Notes: generated by a model from the letters alone, not told the origin. 64,000 nt of DNA from Molossus alvarezi (GCA_037176705.1 CM073887.1:86624348-86688347), one strand, 5' to 3'; shown: positions 45,018 to 57,730, counted from the first letter of the stretch. Numbers and translations are program-made.

Positions 45018-46149
45018 AATAAGCTGTATAGCTCAAGATCATTTACATAAATTAAAAATACATGCACACAAAACAACAATGTATGTTTTATAAACCACAT
45101 ACTGAGCAGAAAAAACAACACAACAGTATAGCGTGGTGTTTTGGTTGGAGTGGAGGTGGCTAAGGAGTAGCATGTAGGGGAGGAAAGGGGAGATATATAG
45201 AGATATAGATAGGGGAGGTTTCTTGCATGAATTTTTCATGTACATTTTACTTTCAGGTAGTCTTCTGTACTGAAGTCAAAATTGAAAGAAAATTTGATAT
45301 TGGAATTGTATGAACAGTCTTTTTAAAAGAAATTTTATAAACATATTTAAATTTAGAATTTGTTTCTTACAGTTTACTTGAGAGTAAAATTTTTCTTAGA
45401 CTATGAATATTCTATGTAACTTGTATTCTGAAAATTCTTTTTAATGTATTCAAAAGTAACAATAGGTAAATAAAAGAACTCTCTGAAAATTCTAAAACAC
45501 ACATGCCTGATTTATTTAATTATTTTGTTTGGTTTTGGTAGGAAACAGGAGAGAAACTAGGTCTGTAACAAAACAATTGAATCCCAATTATTTGTTTTTC
45601 ACAAATATTGAATGAGATTCACACTTGCCATTTATAGAAGTGCAGTTTTCAGAGAATCGTGAAGGTGAATATCCAACATTTGAAGGGAATGAAATTTTGC
45701 AAATAAGATGTATATTTAAAAATATAGGTTATTTGATTTTTAAGAATATTTGCACAAGCACTGTAGTTTGTATGTTAATTATAGTTCTTTGTGGCAGAGT
45801 TCATACCCAGACTGTTCTAAGCTTTAGATGCTGTTTCATGGGTTTGTTGGTTCCAAATTAGGTAATATTGTGAATTTTAAATGATAGAATCAATATTATA
45901 ACGTTATAAACATGACACTGCCAAGTGCCAGCATATTAGCATGTGTTATTCAAACTATAATAACAGACATTTGTAGACTTTTTGCTCAAATATATGAAAA
46001 CAACAATGCATTATGTCTTTCTCACACACTCTTTACAGTTTTCATAATACTGACTTAGTAAAAGATTTATATTTGTTTGTTCTAATTATTTTTTAAATGA
46101 GTTCTCAACATTGCAAATATTATTGTGGTATAATTTTAGGTAAGCAAAA
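45018..46149. other. Unique AT-rich DNA, no gene seen
   Basis: No recognised repeat. A 78-codon frame at 45625-45861 has no supporting splice or homology signal. Confidence 0.4.
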
Positions 46150-46166
46150 CGTCTGTGGAATTATTA

Positions 46167-46383
46167 AAAAATTTTTTTTTCCTTTATTAATTTTAGAGAC
46201 AGAAGTGAGAGGGGGAGAGAGAGAGAGAAACATTGATGAGAGAGAACATTGATTGGCCACCTCTTGCATGCCCCCCACTGGGGATCGGGCCCACAACCTG
46301 GGTATATGTTCTGACCAGGAATCAAACTGGCGACCTCTTGGTGCATGGGTCGATGCTCAACCACTGAGCTACACCGGCTGGAC
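46167..46383 (-). mobile_element. Ves-related SINE, antisense
   Basis: The antisense head ends 'ctacaccggctgga'. A perfect 17-bp TSD, CGTCTGTGGAATTATTA, lies at 46150-46166 and 46384-46400. Confidence 0.95.
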
Positions 46384-46724
46384 CGTCTGTGGAATTATTA
46401 GGTGATAAAGTAAAAGATTAACCTACAGGTTAGTCAAACCTTTACATATAGCCTCTGTATTTTACTCTTGAGAATGAGTATTGGTGACATGCAGATGTGT
46501 CATAGGGTTATTAATTTAATATCTGTGATCAATAATGCTTTCTAAAAACCACACAGATTTCCCTGTTTCTGAAAGTATATAAGTAAACAGATTTGTAGAA
46601 TTTTGTGTGTATAATTTTATTTTAACTTGTAATGTAGGTATTATCACTAAATTCCATTGAGAAATTGGCTACTTCAAAATCTTTTTGGAAAATAATTTTA
46701 CAGTATGTATATATACACACACTT

Positions 46725-46835
46725 TATCTATACCTATATATCTATATCTATCTATGTCTCTATATCTATCTATATATCTATATCTATCTATATCTATTCA
46801 TCTATCTATATCTATATTATCTATATCTATATACA
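46725..46835 (+). repeat. (CTAT)n/(CTATAT)n microsatellite
   Basis: About 110 bp of interrupted CTAT/ATCT repeats. The Tyr/Ile/Leu/Ser-only frames across it are artefacts. Confidence 0.97.
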
Positions 46836-47223
46836 TTTGCATGTATAGTTTCAATCTAAGGTTACAAAACACCATATAGTGGAATCTGGACTCTTTATTT
46901 GTAGAAATAGGTCTTTAGCATTTATCCTTTAGAATATGAAAAGTTCATTCATGTTCTTTAGGACAATATTAGAGTAAGTTAGTAAAAAGAAATTAGAGTA
47001 ATGTTATTAAGTATCCCATGCTTTTAACTCTTTCCCATATGAAATGTGGTTTCCTAGGTTAGAAGGGAAAAGGAGAATAACTTTCTAATAATCTTGCTGC
47101 TTAATGCTACTCTTTATAAACTACAATATTCCTTTATTTTAATTTAGAAAATCATTTGATATATATTCACACCCGTGACACAAATAAAAGGATGATAAAA
47201 ATTAATTCTTAAAGGTGTTCTAC

Positions 47224-47376
47224 CTTCATACTGTTCAACAGTAAAAACATGGACATCATGGAAAAACCATAATTTCCCCTCATCATTTAAAATTTCAAGA
47301 ATCATAGGATTAAGTAAGTTTATAGCTTCAGTAAAACTTGTGGTTCCACTAATGGTGTCTTGTACAATAAACAGCT
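47224..47376 (-). CDS. Candidate internal coding exon, minus strand
   Basis: On the minus strand a perfect branch-site string TACTAAC lies about 20 nt upstream of the acceptor ('acaacctttgacag'). A 153-bp open segment then ends at GAAG/GTAGAA. It starts with the last two bases of a codon and ends with the first base of another (a symmetric phase 1-1 exon). The peptide is LFIVQDTISGTTSFTEAINL, LNPMILEILNDEGKLWFFHD, VHVFTVEQYE. It has protein-like composition with no repeat similarity. I do not recognise the family. The same frame remains open on both sides (98 codons in all), so a processed relic or a chance frame is also possible. Confidence 0.4.
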
Positions 47377-48399
47377 CTGTCAAAGGTTGTGTTAGTATTT
47401 TTGGGTAATGAGAATTCCTATTGATTTTGTCATTACACATAAAATGAAAATAAATGTCTTGGTGACTCTCAAAATCTGTGAAATCATTATAATAATTAGA
47501 AATGTGTTAAAATGTGACGTATTTAAAAGACAATTTTATTTAAGCTTTCAGGCATCATTGAAGCATATTTCAAATTTAAATGGTGATCCAGGTAGAGGCC
47601 CCTGAAATAAATTGTTTACATTGATTTGTAATCCCATAGCCTTAAAAGTAAGCTATCTTCTTTGAATTTATAGCCTTGCTTAATTCACCAGAAAAATGCT
47701 TTCTGCCTGTGTCAGAGACCCACTGAGATAATAAGCACAATTAAAAGAATTTGGCCTGTGATGATGATGAAGAAAGGCCTGAGAATCCCTTCAAAGACTA
47801 GACGAACAGAAGTGACTACACACAGAGTAGCCTTTGCTCAGGGAGTACTGAGCTCCACACCTGACTAGAGGTGACAGAGGTGAGAAAGTGCTTAAAATGG
47901 TTCCTGGCACAGTATAGGCACAACAAATGATTACTCCTATAAAACAGCAGCAAGAAACTTTTACCTCCTCCAAAACTTTCATTTCTAGTGAGTGGGTATA
48001 GACCTTAGATTCTTCCTGTGCTTAAGCAGCTCTTAAGTCTCTCTTTATGTACTTTCAAAAGATCAATTACATCAAAACATCTATGGCATGAGAAATTAAA
48101 TGAGGGAAGTAAGTAATATTTCTAGAGTACAGAGAAGATATGAAACACAGCTCTTACAAAACCAAATGTGGTAGTGGAGAAATTTTTAATGCAAATTAAA
48201 ATCTTTCCTTTAAATTTACCCCAAAAGAACATTATACTATTTAGTGCTTCATGATTAAGAAAAAAATACAAATTCTTCTTTTATTAGGTCTATATCCCCT
48301 GGAATATTCACCATTCTTAAAAGTCATATTGAGATTTGACTGTTTAATAAAAGAAAGTCAGCATGTGGAGAGGTGAAGATAATATACTCAGCAGAAAAC

Positions 48400-48575
48400 A
48401 GGATGTGAGTCTGAATTCCTGCTCTGCCTTTTACTAACCTCTTAAGTAGGAGTGCTAATAATGGTTGCAGCTTAAGGTTGTTGTAAGGATTAAATAATAT
48501 ATGTAAAGTACTTAGAACAGAATCTGGCAAATAATGAGCACTATATAAATGTTGACTATTATTAATATTTTGTTG
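48400..48575 (+). repeat. MIR SINE
   Basis: 'ctgaattcctgctctgccttttactaacct', 'gttgttgtaaggattaaataatatatgtaaagtacttagaacagaatctggcaaataatgagc' and 'aaatgttgactattatt' follow the MIR consensus order. Confidence 0.9.
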
Positions 48576-49977
48576 TTACTTCATAAGCATGAATTTCATG
48601 TAATCAGAGAATATAAGAACAAAGTGAAGAGTCCCTGATGTTCTATGCAAGTACATAATCTAGTTTATTTAATGGAGTTTCTATCAACTGTGAGAGTCTA
48701 GAGAATAACTCGTCTTCTGTATTGGTTACCTGGTGGAGTTTAGGCTCAAAGGACATAACTGGGTTGCCTCAGGTGATGTCAGTTCTGCATTCATTCACTT
48801 TCAGAGTTTTAATTTTTTATTTTCTTCCGAATGAGAACATTTACTGTTTTATCTGCCAAAGATTACTCTACCTTCTTTTCGCAAGTGAACACAGTTTTCT
48901 TTGAAATTGTCTCTCCCTGACAAGGATGCCAATTTTGTTCCACCAAAAATAACAAGGGTAATGTGATCTGATCCTGGCCAGGCAACCAATGGATTGCCTG
49001 AATGTTACAAAGGAAAGGCTTGCTGATATTTTGTGTGGGTGTTAAAACATAAAAATCAGGAAAAAGATAAGGATGCTCAATCTTGCCATTCTTATTTATC
49101 CTAACGTTGGAAGGCCTAGCTAGAGCAATTAGGCACGTAAAATGTATAAAAATCATCCTAATCAGAAAGGAAGAAGTAAATCTATCTATTTGTAAATGAC
49201 ATGATGTCATATATAGAAACTCTAAAGACTCCTTCAAAAAACTGTTATAACTAAAACAATTCAGTAAAGTTGCAGTATACAAAAGTAATATACAAAATTC
49301 AATTTTATTTCTATACACTAGCAACAGGCTATCAAAAAGAGACATTAAGAAAACAATCCCATTTATACTTGCATTTAGGAGAATAAAGTACCTGAAAATG
49401 AATTTAACCAAGGAGGTAAAAAATCTAAACACTGAACACTATAAGACATGGATAAAAGAAATTGAAGAAGATCCAAATAGATGAAAAGATAGTCCATACT
49501 CATGGAACAATACAAATTGTTAAAAATATCCATACTACTAAAGCGACCTACATATTCAGTGTGATTCCTATCAAAATTTCAGTAGCATTCTTCACGGAAG
49601 TAGAATAAACATTTCTAAAATTTGTAAGGAACTACAAAAGATCCCAAATAGCCAAAGCAATCATGAAAAAGAAGACAGAAGCATCACATTTCCTGATTTG
49701 AAACTAAAGCAAAACAGTATGTTATTGATGTGAAAACAGACACATAGTTTAATGGAATAAAATAGTCCAGGAGAAGGAGAAATGGTGGCAGAGTGAATGG
49801 AGCTACACAGACCATCTGCCAGGACCAAACTGGATTTACAACGACAATAAAGGCAAATCTTCAGGAAGGGGCAACCAAAAGCCACCTTGGAGGGCCACAT
49901 AATCAGGGACACCGACTCAATCCTGGTAGGCTTGCTAGGACGCGAGAGGGGGCCGGGAGCCCACGGTCAGCGGCCTG

Positions 49978-50320
49978 GGTGGGGACCAGGGAACTCGGAG
50001 GCGGGAAGTTGCTGCTAAAGCCTCCCCTGCGACCCCGCCTGAGTCCTGCGAACTCTGCTGCCTGCTAAGCCCTCGGATGGTGCTGCACGGACTGGCACGA
50101 ACTGGCTGAGACCAGGGGACTGGGCAGGACGCTGCTACCAAGGCTGAGTCCTGCGATCTCTGCTTGCTAAGCCCTTGGCTGGTGCCGCACAGACTCGCGG
50201 GGACCAAGGGTCTCTGCTGGAAGCTGTTGCCACCTCGGCAGTGTTCCGCTACCGTGGCTCAGTCCTGGGGCTTCTGCTGAGTGCAACGCCCTTGGCTGGT
50301 GCCAGAACCGCGGCCGCCCT
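49978..50320 (+). repeat. CpG-rich tandem units inside the L1-4 5'UTR
   Basis: Three diverged units of about 95-125 bp (starts near 49978, 50103 and 50199) share 'gggaccaggg(g)actc/t', 'gctgagtcctgcga', 'tctgcttgctaagccctt(g/c)g' and 'tggtgc(c/t)gcac(a/g)gact'. The block lies between 5'UTR sequences that are adjacent in L1-1 and L1-2, so it is an expansion of, or insertion into, the normal leader. CpG content is high. Confidence 0.8.
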
Positions 50321-50927
50321 TGGCTGGAAGCAGCTGCCTCGGGTTAAAAGTTTCAGGTGGCTCCACAACGCAGAGTCCGGACAGAGGCTAAATTGGCAGC
50401 AGCCACTCAACTTGGGCTCCGGCAGAGGGAAGGCAGACTGGACTGGAACTGTGTGGGGACACTCGGGATATGGAGGGTGCTAAGAACTTTCGCTGAGTGC
50501 AGCCACGCAGGACTGTGGTCATTTTACTCCTTCCCAGGGCCCTGGGGAGAGGCAGAGGCCCCTCCTTCAGAGATTCAACCCCACCTGGTGGCCATTGAAA
50601 TGCTAATTGAGGCCCAATAACAACCAGCAGCTGCCCCACCCTCGGGAAAACCTCTTACACTGAGCACCTGAGGGAGTTTTTCAGGCAACTCAGAAACCAA
50701 GGGTCTTCAGGTGACCTCTACTAATAGCCTCCAGGCAAAAAAAGCTAGAGGATAACTACCATTCCCTGGGCTAGTAACACTAACCAGAAAAGCTAAGACT
50801 TGACGGTGGTGTTTAAAGTGGATCCTCCCTAGCTCATCCAAACCCAGGAGAGGGAGCCACAAACAGCAGAACACCAACATCCACAGGGAAAATTTGGCAG
50901 ACTCCAAAGCCCACTGTGATAGCCAAA

Positions 50928-51843
50928 ATGGTGAAAAACAGAAACAAAAGCCAAATGAAAGAACAAGAGACCTCCACGGAAGATGAGATAAATGAGGTGT
51001 AGTTAAGCAAGTTAACAGAACTAGAATTTAGAGCCATGTTGTTGAGGAAGCTCAAAAGCATGTGTAAGGATATGAGCACCATGAGTAAAGACAAAGAAAT
51101 GTTGAAAATCAACCAGTTGAAAATTAACAACCAACAGGAAGAAATGAAGAATGACATATCAGAAATGAAAAACACATTGGAAGGTCTAAAAAGCAGAGTA
51201 GGGGAAGCTGAGGAGCGGATCAGTGAATTAGAAGACAGGCTAGAAAAAATCTACCAATCAGAAAACCAAAAGGAAAAAACGATTAAAAAAGAGGAAGACA
51301 GCTTAAGAGAACTGTGGGACAACTGGAATCAGAATAATATTCGCATCATAGGAGACCCTGAAGAAGAAGAAAATAAGCAAGGATTAGAGAATATATTCAA
51401 AGAAATAGTGACAGAAAACTTCCCGAATTTGGTGAAGGAAGAAGGCATTCAAGTTCAAGAAACACAAAGAGCCCCAAATAAGAAGAACCCAAACAAGCCC
51501 ACACCAAGACACATAGTAATCAAACTGCCAAAAATTCAAGACACAGAGAGAATCCTAAAAGCACCAAGAGATAAGCAACAGGTTACCTACAAAGGAAACC
51601 CCATAAGGCTCTCAGCTGACTTCTCACAAAAAACACTACGGGCCAGAAGGGAAGGGCATGAAGTAATCAAGGTCATGAAAAACAAGGATCTGAATCCAAG
51701 ACTACTCTAACCACAAAGGCTATCATTCAAAATAGAAGGTCAAATAAAGAGCTTCCCAGACAAAAAAAAAAAAAAAAAAAAGGCTAAGAGAATACATTAA
51801 CACCAAACCAGCACTGCAAGAAATGTTAAAAGGACTGCTGTAA
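50928..51843 (+). pseudogene. L1-4 ORF1, broken by nonsense changes
   Basis: Starts MVKNRNKSQMKEQETSTEDE. A CAG-to-TAG change stops it at 51000-51002 (GAGGTG/TAG; the other copies read CAG). The frame then stays open from 51003 to 51707 through the coiled coil (KLKSMCKDMSTMSKDKEMLK), RRM (LWDNWNQNNIRIIGDPEEEE; RHIVIKLPKIQDTERILKAP) and part of the C-terminal domain. A TAT-to-TAA type change at 51708 ends it at the conserved L-L-Y position. A 20-nt A run at 51762-51781 is a third lesion. Confidence 0.92.
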
Positions 51844-51888
51844 TAAGCAGGAGAAATGGGAAGAAAAATAGAACCACACTCAATAAAA

Positions 51889-54800
51889 ATGGCAATAAAT
51901 AAGTACATATCAATAATCACCTTAAATGTAAATGGAGTGAATGCTCCCATAAAAAGACACAGCGTAGCTGATTGGATAAGAAAGCATGACCCATCTGTAT
52001 GTTGTTTACAAAAGACCCACCTCACAACAAAAGACTCACATAGGTTGAAAGTGAAGGGATGGAAAAAATCTTCCAAGCAAACAGAAAGCAAAAAAAAGCT
52101 GGGGTAGCAATACTCATATCTGATAAGATAGATTTCAGAATGAAGGCCATAGAGACAAAGAAGGCCACTACATAATTTTGAAAGTATCTATCCAACAGGA
52201 AGATATAACCTTGATAAACATATATGCACCCAATATAGGATCACCAAAATATATTAAAATACTTCTGGAGGACTTCAAAGGAGAAATCAATAGCAACACA
52301 ATCATAGCAGGGGACTTCAACACCCCGCTGACATCACTGGACATATCCTCTAGACAAAAAATTAGCAAGGAAACAGAGACTCTAAATGAAGCACTAGACC
52401 AAATGTCTACAGAGAACTACACCCCAAAACTACAGAATACTCAAGTGCACATGGGACATTCTCAAAGATAGACCACATGTTAGGTCACAAACTAAGTCTC
52501 TACAAGTTCGAGAAGATTGAAATCACATCAAGCATCTTCTCAGATCACAATGGCATAAAACTAGAAATCAATTGCAAGAAGAACATACAAAGACATTTGA
52601 ACACACAGAAGCTAAATAGCATGTTATTAAACAATGACTGGGTCACCGAGGATATCAAAAAAGAAATAAAAAACTTCCTGGAAACCAATGAAAATGCAGA
52701 CACAACAACACAAAATCTATGGGATACAGCGAAAGCAGTTCTGAGAGGGAAGTTCATAGCACTACAGGCCTACCTCAAAAAAGAAGAAAAATCTCTAATA
52801 GACTATCTAACCTCACAACTTAAAGAACTAGAGAGCAAACAAAAAGAAAACCACAGAGCAAGTAGAAGGAAGGAAATGGTAAAGATCAGAGCAGAAATTA
52901 ATGACATAGAGACCAAAAAAACAATTCAAAGGATCAATGAAACAAAGAGCTGGTTTTTTGAAAAGATAAACAAGATTGATAGATCCTTAGCTAGACTCAC
53001 CAAGAAACAAAGAGAGAGAACCCAAATACACAGAATCAGAAATGAAAGAGGAGAGATAACAACTGACACCACAGAAATACAAAAGATTGTTAACAACTAC
53101 TATGAACAACTATATGGCAACAAATTCGACAATCTAAGCGAAATGGACAAATTTCTAGAAACACATAGTCTCCCGAAACTAGATCAGGAAGAGATAAAAA
53201 ACTTGAACAGACCAATAACAACAGAAGAAATTGAAGATGTAATCAAGACTCTCCCAGCAAACAAAAGTCCAGGCCCGGATGGCTTCACGGGGGAGTTTTA
53301 CTGAACATTCAAAGAAGAACTAATACCCATTGTCCTCAAGCTATTTCAAAAAATTCAAGAAGAAGGAAGACTTCCAAACTCGTTTTATGAAGCCAGCATA
53401 CTTCTAATTCCAAAACCAGAGAGACACAACAAAGAAAGAAAACTACAGGCCAATATCCCTGATGAACATAGATGCCAAAATCCTGAACAAAATACTAGTA
53501 AATCGGCTCCAGCAATACACCAAAGAAATTATCCACCATGACCAATTGGGAATCATCCGTGGGATGCAAGGCTGGTACAATATTTGCAAATCCATAAATG
53601 TGATACACCTCATAAATAAAAGGAAGAATGAAAACCACATGATCATATCAATAGATGCTAAAAAAGCTTTCAACAAAATCCAGCATCCATTTCTGATAAA
53701 AACGCTCAGCAGTGTGGGAATAGAGGGATCATATCTAGACATAATATGGCCATATATAAAAGACCTACAGCCAACATCATACTCAATGGGCAGAAACTAA
53801 AAATATTTCCCTGAAGAACAGAAACAAGGCAAGGATGCCCACTTTCGCCACTCCTATTTAACATAGTTCTGGAAGTCTTAGTCACAGCAATCAGACATGA
53901 AGAAAAAAATAAAAGGGATCCAAATTGGAAAGGAGGAAGTATAATTGTCATTATTTGCAGAATAATGACATAGAGAACCCCAAAGACTCCATCAAAAGAT
54001 TAGTAGACTTAATAAATGAATTTGGTATAGTAGCAGGATACAAAATTAACGTCAAGAAACCGATGGCATTCTTATACACCAATGAGGAACTCACAGAAAG
54101 AGAAACTAAGAAAACAATCCCATTTACCATTGCAGCAAAAAAATTACGATACCTAGGAATAAACTTAACCAAAGAAGTAAAGGACCTATTCGCAGAAAAC
54201 TACAGGTCACTGAAAAAAGAAATAGAGAAAGATATAAAAGAGTGGAAGCACATACCCTGTTCATGGATTGGGAGAATTAACATTATTAAAATGTCCATAT
54301 TACCCAAAGCAATCTATAGATTCAATGCAATCCCCATCAAAATAACAACAGCATACTTCACAGAATTAGAACAATTACTTCAAAAGTTCATATGGAACCA
54401 AAAAAGGCCTCGAATAGCCACAGCAATCTTGAAAAGGAAGAACAAAGTTGGAGGATCACAATACCAGATTCCAGGTTATATTACAAAGCCACTGTAATCA
54501 AAACAGCCTGGTACTGGCACAAGAACAGTCATATAGACCAGTGGAACAGAACAGAGAACCCAGAAATGGACCCAAGGCAATATGCTCAATTAATATTTGA
54601 CAAAGGTGGCAAGAGCATACAGTGGAGTAATGACAGCCTCTTTAATAAATGGTGCTGGGAAAATTGGACAGCTACATTCAGAAAAATAAAACTAGACCAT
54701 CAACTTACACCCCACACAAGAATAAACTCAAAATGAATAAAAGACTTAAATGTGCCCTGGCCGGTTTGGCTCAGCGGTTAGAGCGTTGGTCTGCGGTCCT

Positions 54801-55936
54801 GAGAGACCCAGGTTCGGTTCCTGCTAAGGGCATGTACCTCGGTTGCAGTTTGTCCCCGGCCCTGGTCGGTAGTGCGGGTGGCAGCCACTCGATGTGTCCC
54901 TTTCACATCGATGTTTCTCTCTCTCTCTCTCTGTTCCCCTCTCTCCCCCCCACTCTACCTGAACAAAAAATGGAAAAATGTCCTCGGGTGAGGATTAAAA
55001 AAAAAAGACTTAAATGTAACTCATGAATCCATAAAAATCCTAGAAGAGACTGTAGACAACACAATTTCAGACATCATACGCAGCAGAATTTTTACTGACA
55101 CATCACCTAAGGCAATAGAAACAAAGGAGAAAATGAACACACGGGACTACATCAAACTCAAAAGCTTCTGCACAGTGAAAGATACAATCATCAAAACGGA
55201 AAGGCTACCCACTGTATGGGAGAGCATAATTGCCAATGATATATCAGATAAGGGGTTAATTTCCAATACATATACAGTGCTCATACAACTCAACAAAAGG
55301 AAGACAAAGAATCCAATTAAAAAATAGGCAGTGGAACTAAATAGACACCTGTTTAAACAAGACATAGAAATGGCTAAGAGACATATGAAGAAATGCTCAA
55401 CATCACTAATCATCAGAGAGATGCAAATTAAAACAATGAGGTATCACCTCACACCTGTCAGAATGGCCGCCATCAACAAATCATCAAACAACAAGTGTTG
55501 GCGAGGGTGTGGAGAAAAGGGGACTCTAGTACACTGCTGGTGGGAATGTAGACTGGTGCAGCCACTATGGAAAACAATATGATGTTACCTCAAAAAGTTA
55601 AAAATTGAACTTCCATTTGACCCAGTGATCCCCCTTCTAGGGATATACCCTAAGAAACCTAAAACACCAATTCGAAAGAATATATGTACCCCTATTTTTG
55701 TAGCAGCACTATTGACAATCGCTAAGATCTGGAAACAGCCCAAGTGTCCACCAGTAGATGAATGGATAAAAAAGCAGTGGTACATATACACAATGGAGTA
55801 CTACGCATCTGTAAGAAAGAAAGATCTCTTATCCTTTGAGACTACATGGAGGGACCTTGAAAGTATCATCCTAAGTGAAACAAGCCAAACCGAGAACGAT
55901 AAGTTTCATATGATCTCACTTATTTGTGGAATATAA
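51889..55936 (+). pseudogene. L1-4 ORF2, broken, FADD motif lost
   Basis: The start ATG at 51889 gives MAINKYISIITLNVNGVNAP (endonuclease). [11 protein letters not shown] lies near 52313. A long open part at 52477-53304 covers the linker to early RT ([27 protein letters not shown]). The RT catalytic region is damaged: after SLFA the sequence reads 'gaataatgacat' (near 53960), so the FADD aspartates are lost. 53925-54497 continues with [21 protein letters not shown] Ves SINE sits at 54754-55002. The C-terminal [19 protein letters not shown] motif and SLICGI-stop (55936) are present. Confidence 0.92.
54754..55002 (+). mobile_element. Ves SINE in L1-4 ORF2, little diverged
   Basis: GCCCTGGCCGGTTTGGCTCA head, B-box GGTTCGGTTCC, CT tract and 'gggtgaggatta' tail. 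A perfect 15-bp TSD, AAAAGACTTAAATGT, lies at 54739-54753 and 55003-55017. Confidence 0.97.
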
Positions 55937-56188
55937 TGAACATAACAGTCTGAGGATTGGGGTAGTCCCAGAGATGCGGGAGTGGGGTACAGACTGACAA
56001 TCCCCTAAAGAGGGGGGTGGTAGGGGAGAGACAAACCACAGTACTTATATGCATGTATGCATGAACAGTGGACATGGACAACAAACTGGGGAAAGGGCAG
56101 GGAAGGAGGGGGAGTGGGGAATCAGTGGGGGGAAAAACAAAAATTAATTAATAAAAAAAAATAGTCCAGAAATGAACACACATACACT

Positions 56189-56795
56189 GTGGGAGTAAGG
56201 TTCTTGCTATATCTTGAGAAAAATTAATTTTATTTGTGTAGAGTTATATTCCTTGGTTTCCAAAGTCCCATTTCCCTGAGTCCAGTCCTGGAAGAGGGAT
56301 AGCTGAGAATTCAGCAGAGCTAGAAGCAGAGGCAATGTCCAGATTTTCCAGTCCATGGTAAAGTTGAGTCTGGCTTATCATTGGTCATCAGGCTAGTCAC
56401 AGTCCATTAGTCCATTGTATGGAGCCCACATGGCTGTGGGCCACATGGGTCAATGCAGGGGAATGCTCCCCCTACAACAAGAGAGTCAGGATCATAGGAA
56501 AGCAAGAGAGAAAGCCAGTTGAGGGAATTCCCTTTGTTCAGGAGTCTAAATATCAAATCTTCCTGCTTTTGCAGTGGCTACATCTATTATGGTCACTGAC
56601 TTGTTCCCAAGTGTGACTGACAGGTATGCATCTACCCATGTCACCTAGACCTTACTGGGCATGCATCTAAACTGCCTTTGTCCAGTCCCTTCCCCCATCA
56701 ATCCGCAGGAAATAGACCTGGAGAGTGCTAGATTGCAGCTTCCTGGCAAAGCTGTATAAGTGGCATGCCTATATCATCTAGTCTCCCTTTTGCTC
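56189..56795. mobile_element. Possible LTR inserted in the old L1
   Basis: About 600 bp that split the old L1 between the positions equivalent to 'cacacatacactgtgg' and 'attaataaccag'. Composition is LTR-like (GC-richer, 'ccatgg', 'cccacatggctgtgggccacatggg' inverted repeat near 56426-56450). The family is not recognised and no clean TSD is seen. Confidence 0.35.
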
Positions 56796-57226
56796 CTGTC
56801 CTATTAATTAATAACCAGTTTATTACAACGTTATCAAAAGGAGCCAAGAATATACAATGGGAGAAGAATAGTATCTTCAATAAATGGAGTTGGGAAAACT
56901 GGACAGCCACATGTAAAAAGATGAAACCTATCTTGTACTATACACAAAAACATATCTAAATGGATTACAGGTTTGAATGTAAAATATGAAACCACAGAAC
57001 TCCTAGAAGAACACATAGGGAGCGATCTCCTGGCCATCAGTCTTGGCAATGATTTTTTTATTTGACATCAAAAGCAAAGGTAACAAAAGCAGAAATAAAT
57101 AAGTGGGACTATATCACTAAAAAGCTTTTGCATAACAAAAGAAATAATCAACAAAATGAAAGGGCAACCTATGGTATGGGTGAAAATATTTACAAACATA
57201 TATCTGATAAGGGGTAAATACCCAAA

Positions 57227-57336
57227 TATTTATTTTTTATTTAATTAATTTATTTTTGTTACAGATGTTTCTCCTTTTTACCTTCATTATTTTGCTTAGC
57301 ATAATACTCTCCAGGTCCCTCCATGTCATCTCAAAG
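57227..57336 (-). mobile_element. Short L1 3' fragment with internal gap, antisense
   Basis: On the minus strand this contains the end of L1 ORF2 (the TTTGAGATGACATGGAGGGA segment) joined near 57285 to the last 50 bp of the 3'UTR and A/T tail. About 0.3 kb between them is missing. TSD: GTAAATACCCAAA (57214-57226) and GTAAGTATCCAAA (57337-57349). Confidence 0.8.
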
Positions 57337-57730
57337 GTAAGTATCCAAAAATAATTGAATAGACATTTTTCCAAAGAAATACAGGCCCATGAAAGGGTGC
57401 TCAACACCATTAATTATCAAGGAGATGCAAATCAAAACCACGGTGAGATAATCACCTCACATCTGTTAGAATAGTTATAATACAAAAGACAATAGATAAC
57501 AAGTGTTGGTAAGGATAGAGAAAAAGAAACTCTTGTGCTCTGTTGGTGGGAATGTAAATTGATGCAGCCACTATGGAAAACAGTATAGATGTTCCTCAAA
57601 AAATTAAAAATATAATTACCATATGATTCAGCAATCCCACTTCTGGGTATATGTCAAAAGGAAATGTAAACGGCATCCCAAACAGATACCTGCATTTCCA
57701 TGTTAATTGCATCAGTATTCACAACCACTG

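Larger units (their letters stand above)
49771..56157 (+). mobile_element. L1-4: full-length LINE-1, defective
   Basis: Inserted in the older L1, with a perfect 12-bp TSD AAAATAGTCCAG (49759-49770 and 56158-56169). The 5'UTR is 49771-50927 and is longer than in L1-1 because of a GC-rich tandem block. ORF1, ORF2 (interrupted by a Ves SINE), a G-rich 3'UTR from 55937 and an A-rich tail follow. The frame is the best preserved of the plus-strand L1 copies in places (275 codons open at 52477-53304), but both ORFs carry stops. Confidence 0.95.
49050..57730 (+). mobile_element. Old L1 ORF2 fragment, interrupted several times
   Basis: Old L1 sequence appears in four pieces that are collinear with ORF2: 49050-49770 (RT to C-terminal region, 'aatgacatgatgtcatata', 'aaaacaatcccatttatac'), 56158-56188, about 56800-57226 and 57337-57730 (C-terminal region, 'caagtgttggtaaggatag', 'tgttggtgggaatgtaaatt'). 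The pieces are separated by L1-4 (49771-56157), a possible LTR (about 56189-56795) and a short L1 fragment (57227-57336). It is much more diverged than the young L1 set. Confidence 0.85.

Noticed and set aside
45625..45861. 78-codon plus-strand frame (MPFIEVQFSENREGEYP...)
   Set aside because: The first part looks protein-like, but there is no acceptor, donor or family signal and the second half is composition-driven.
46665..46879. Two 64-codon frames rich in Tyr, Ile, Leu and Ser
   Set aside because: They are translations of the CTAT microsatellite.
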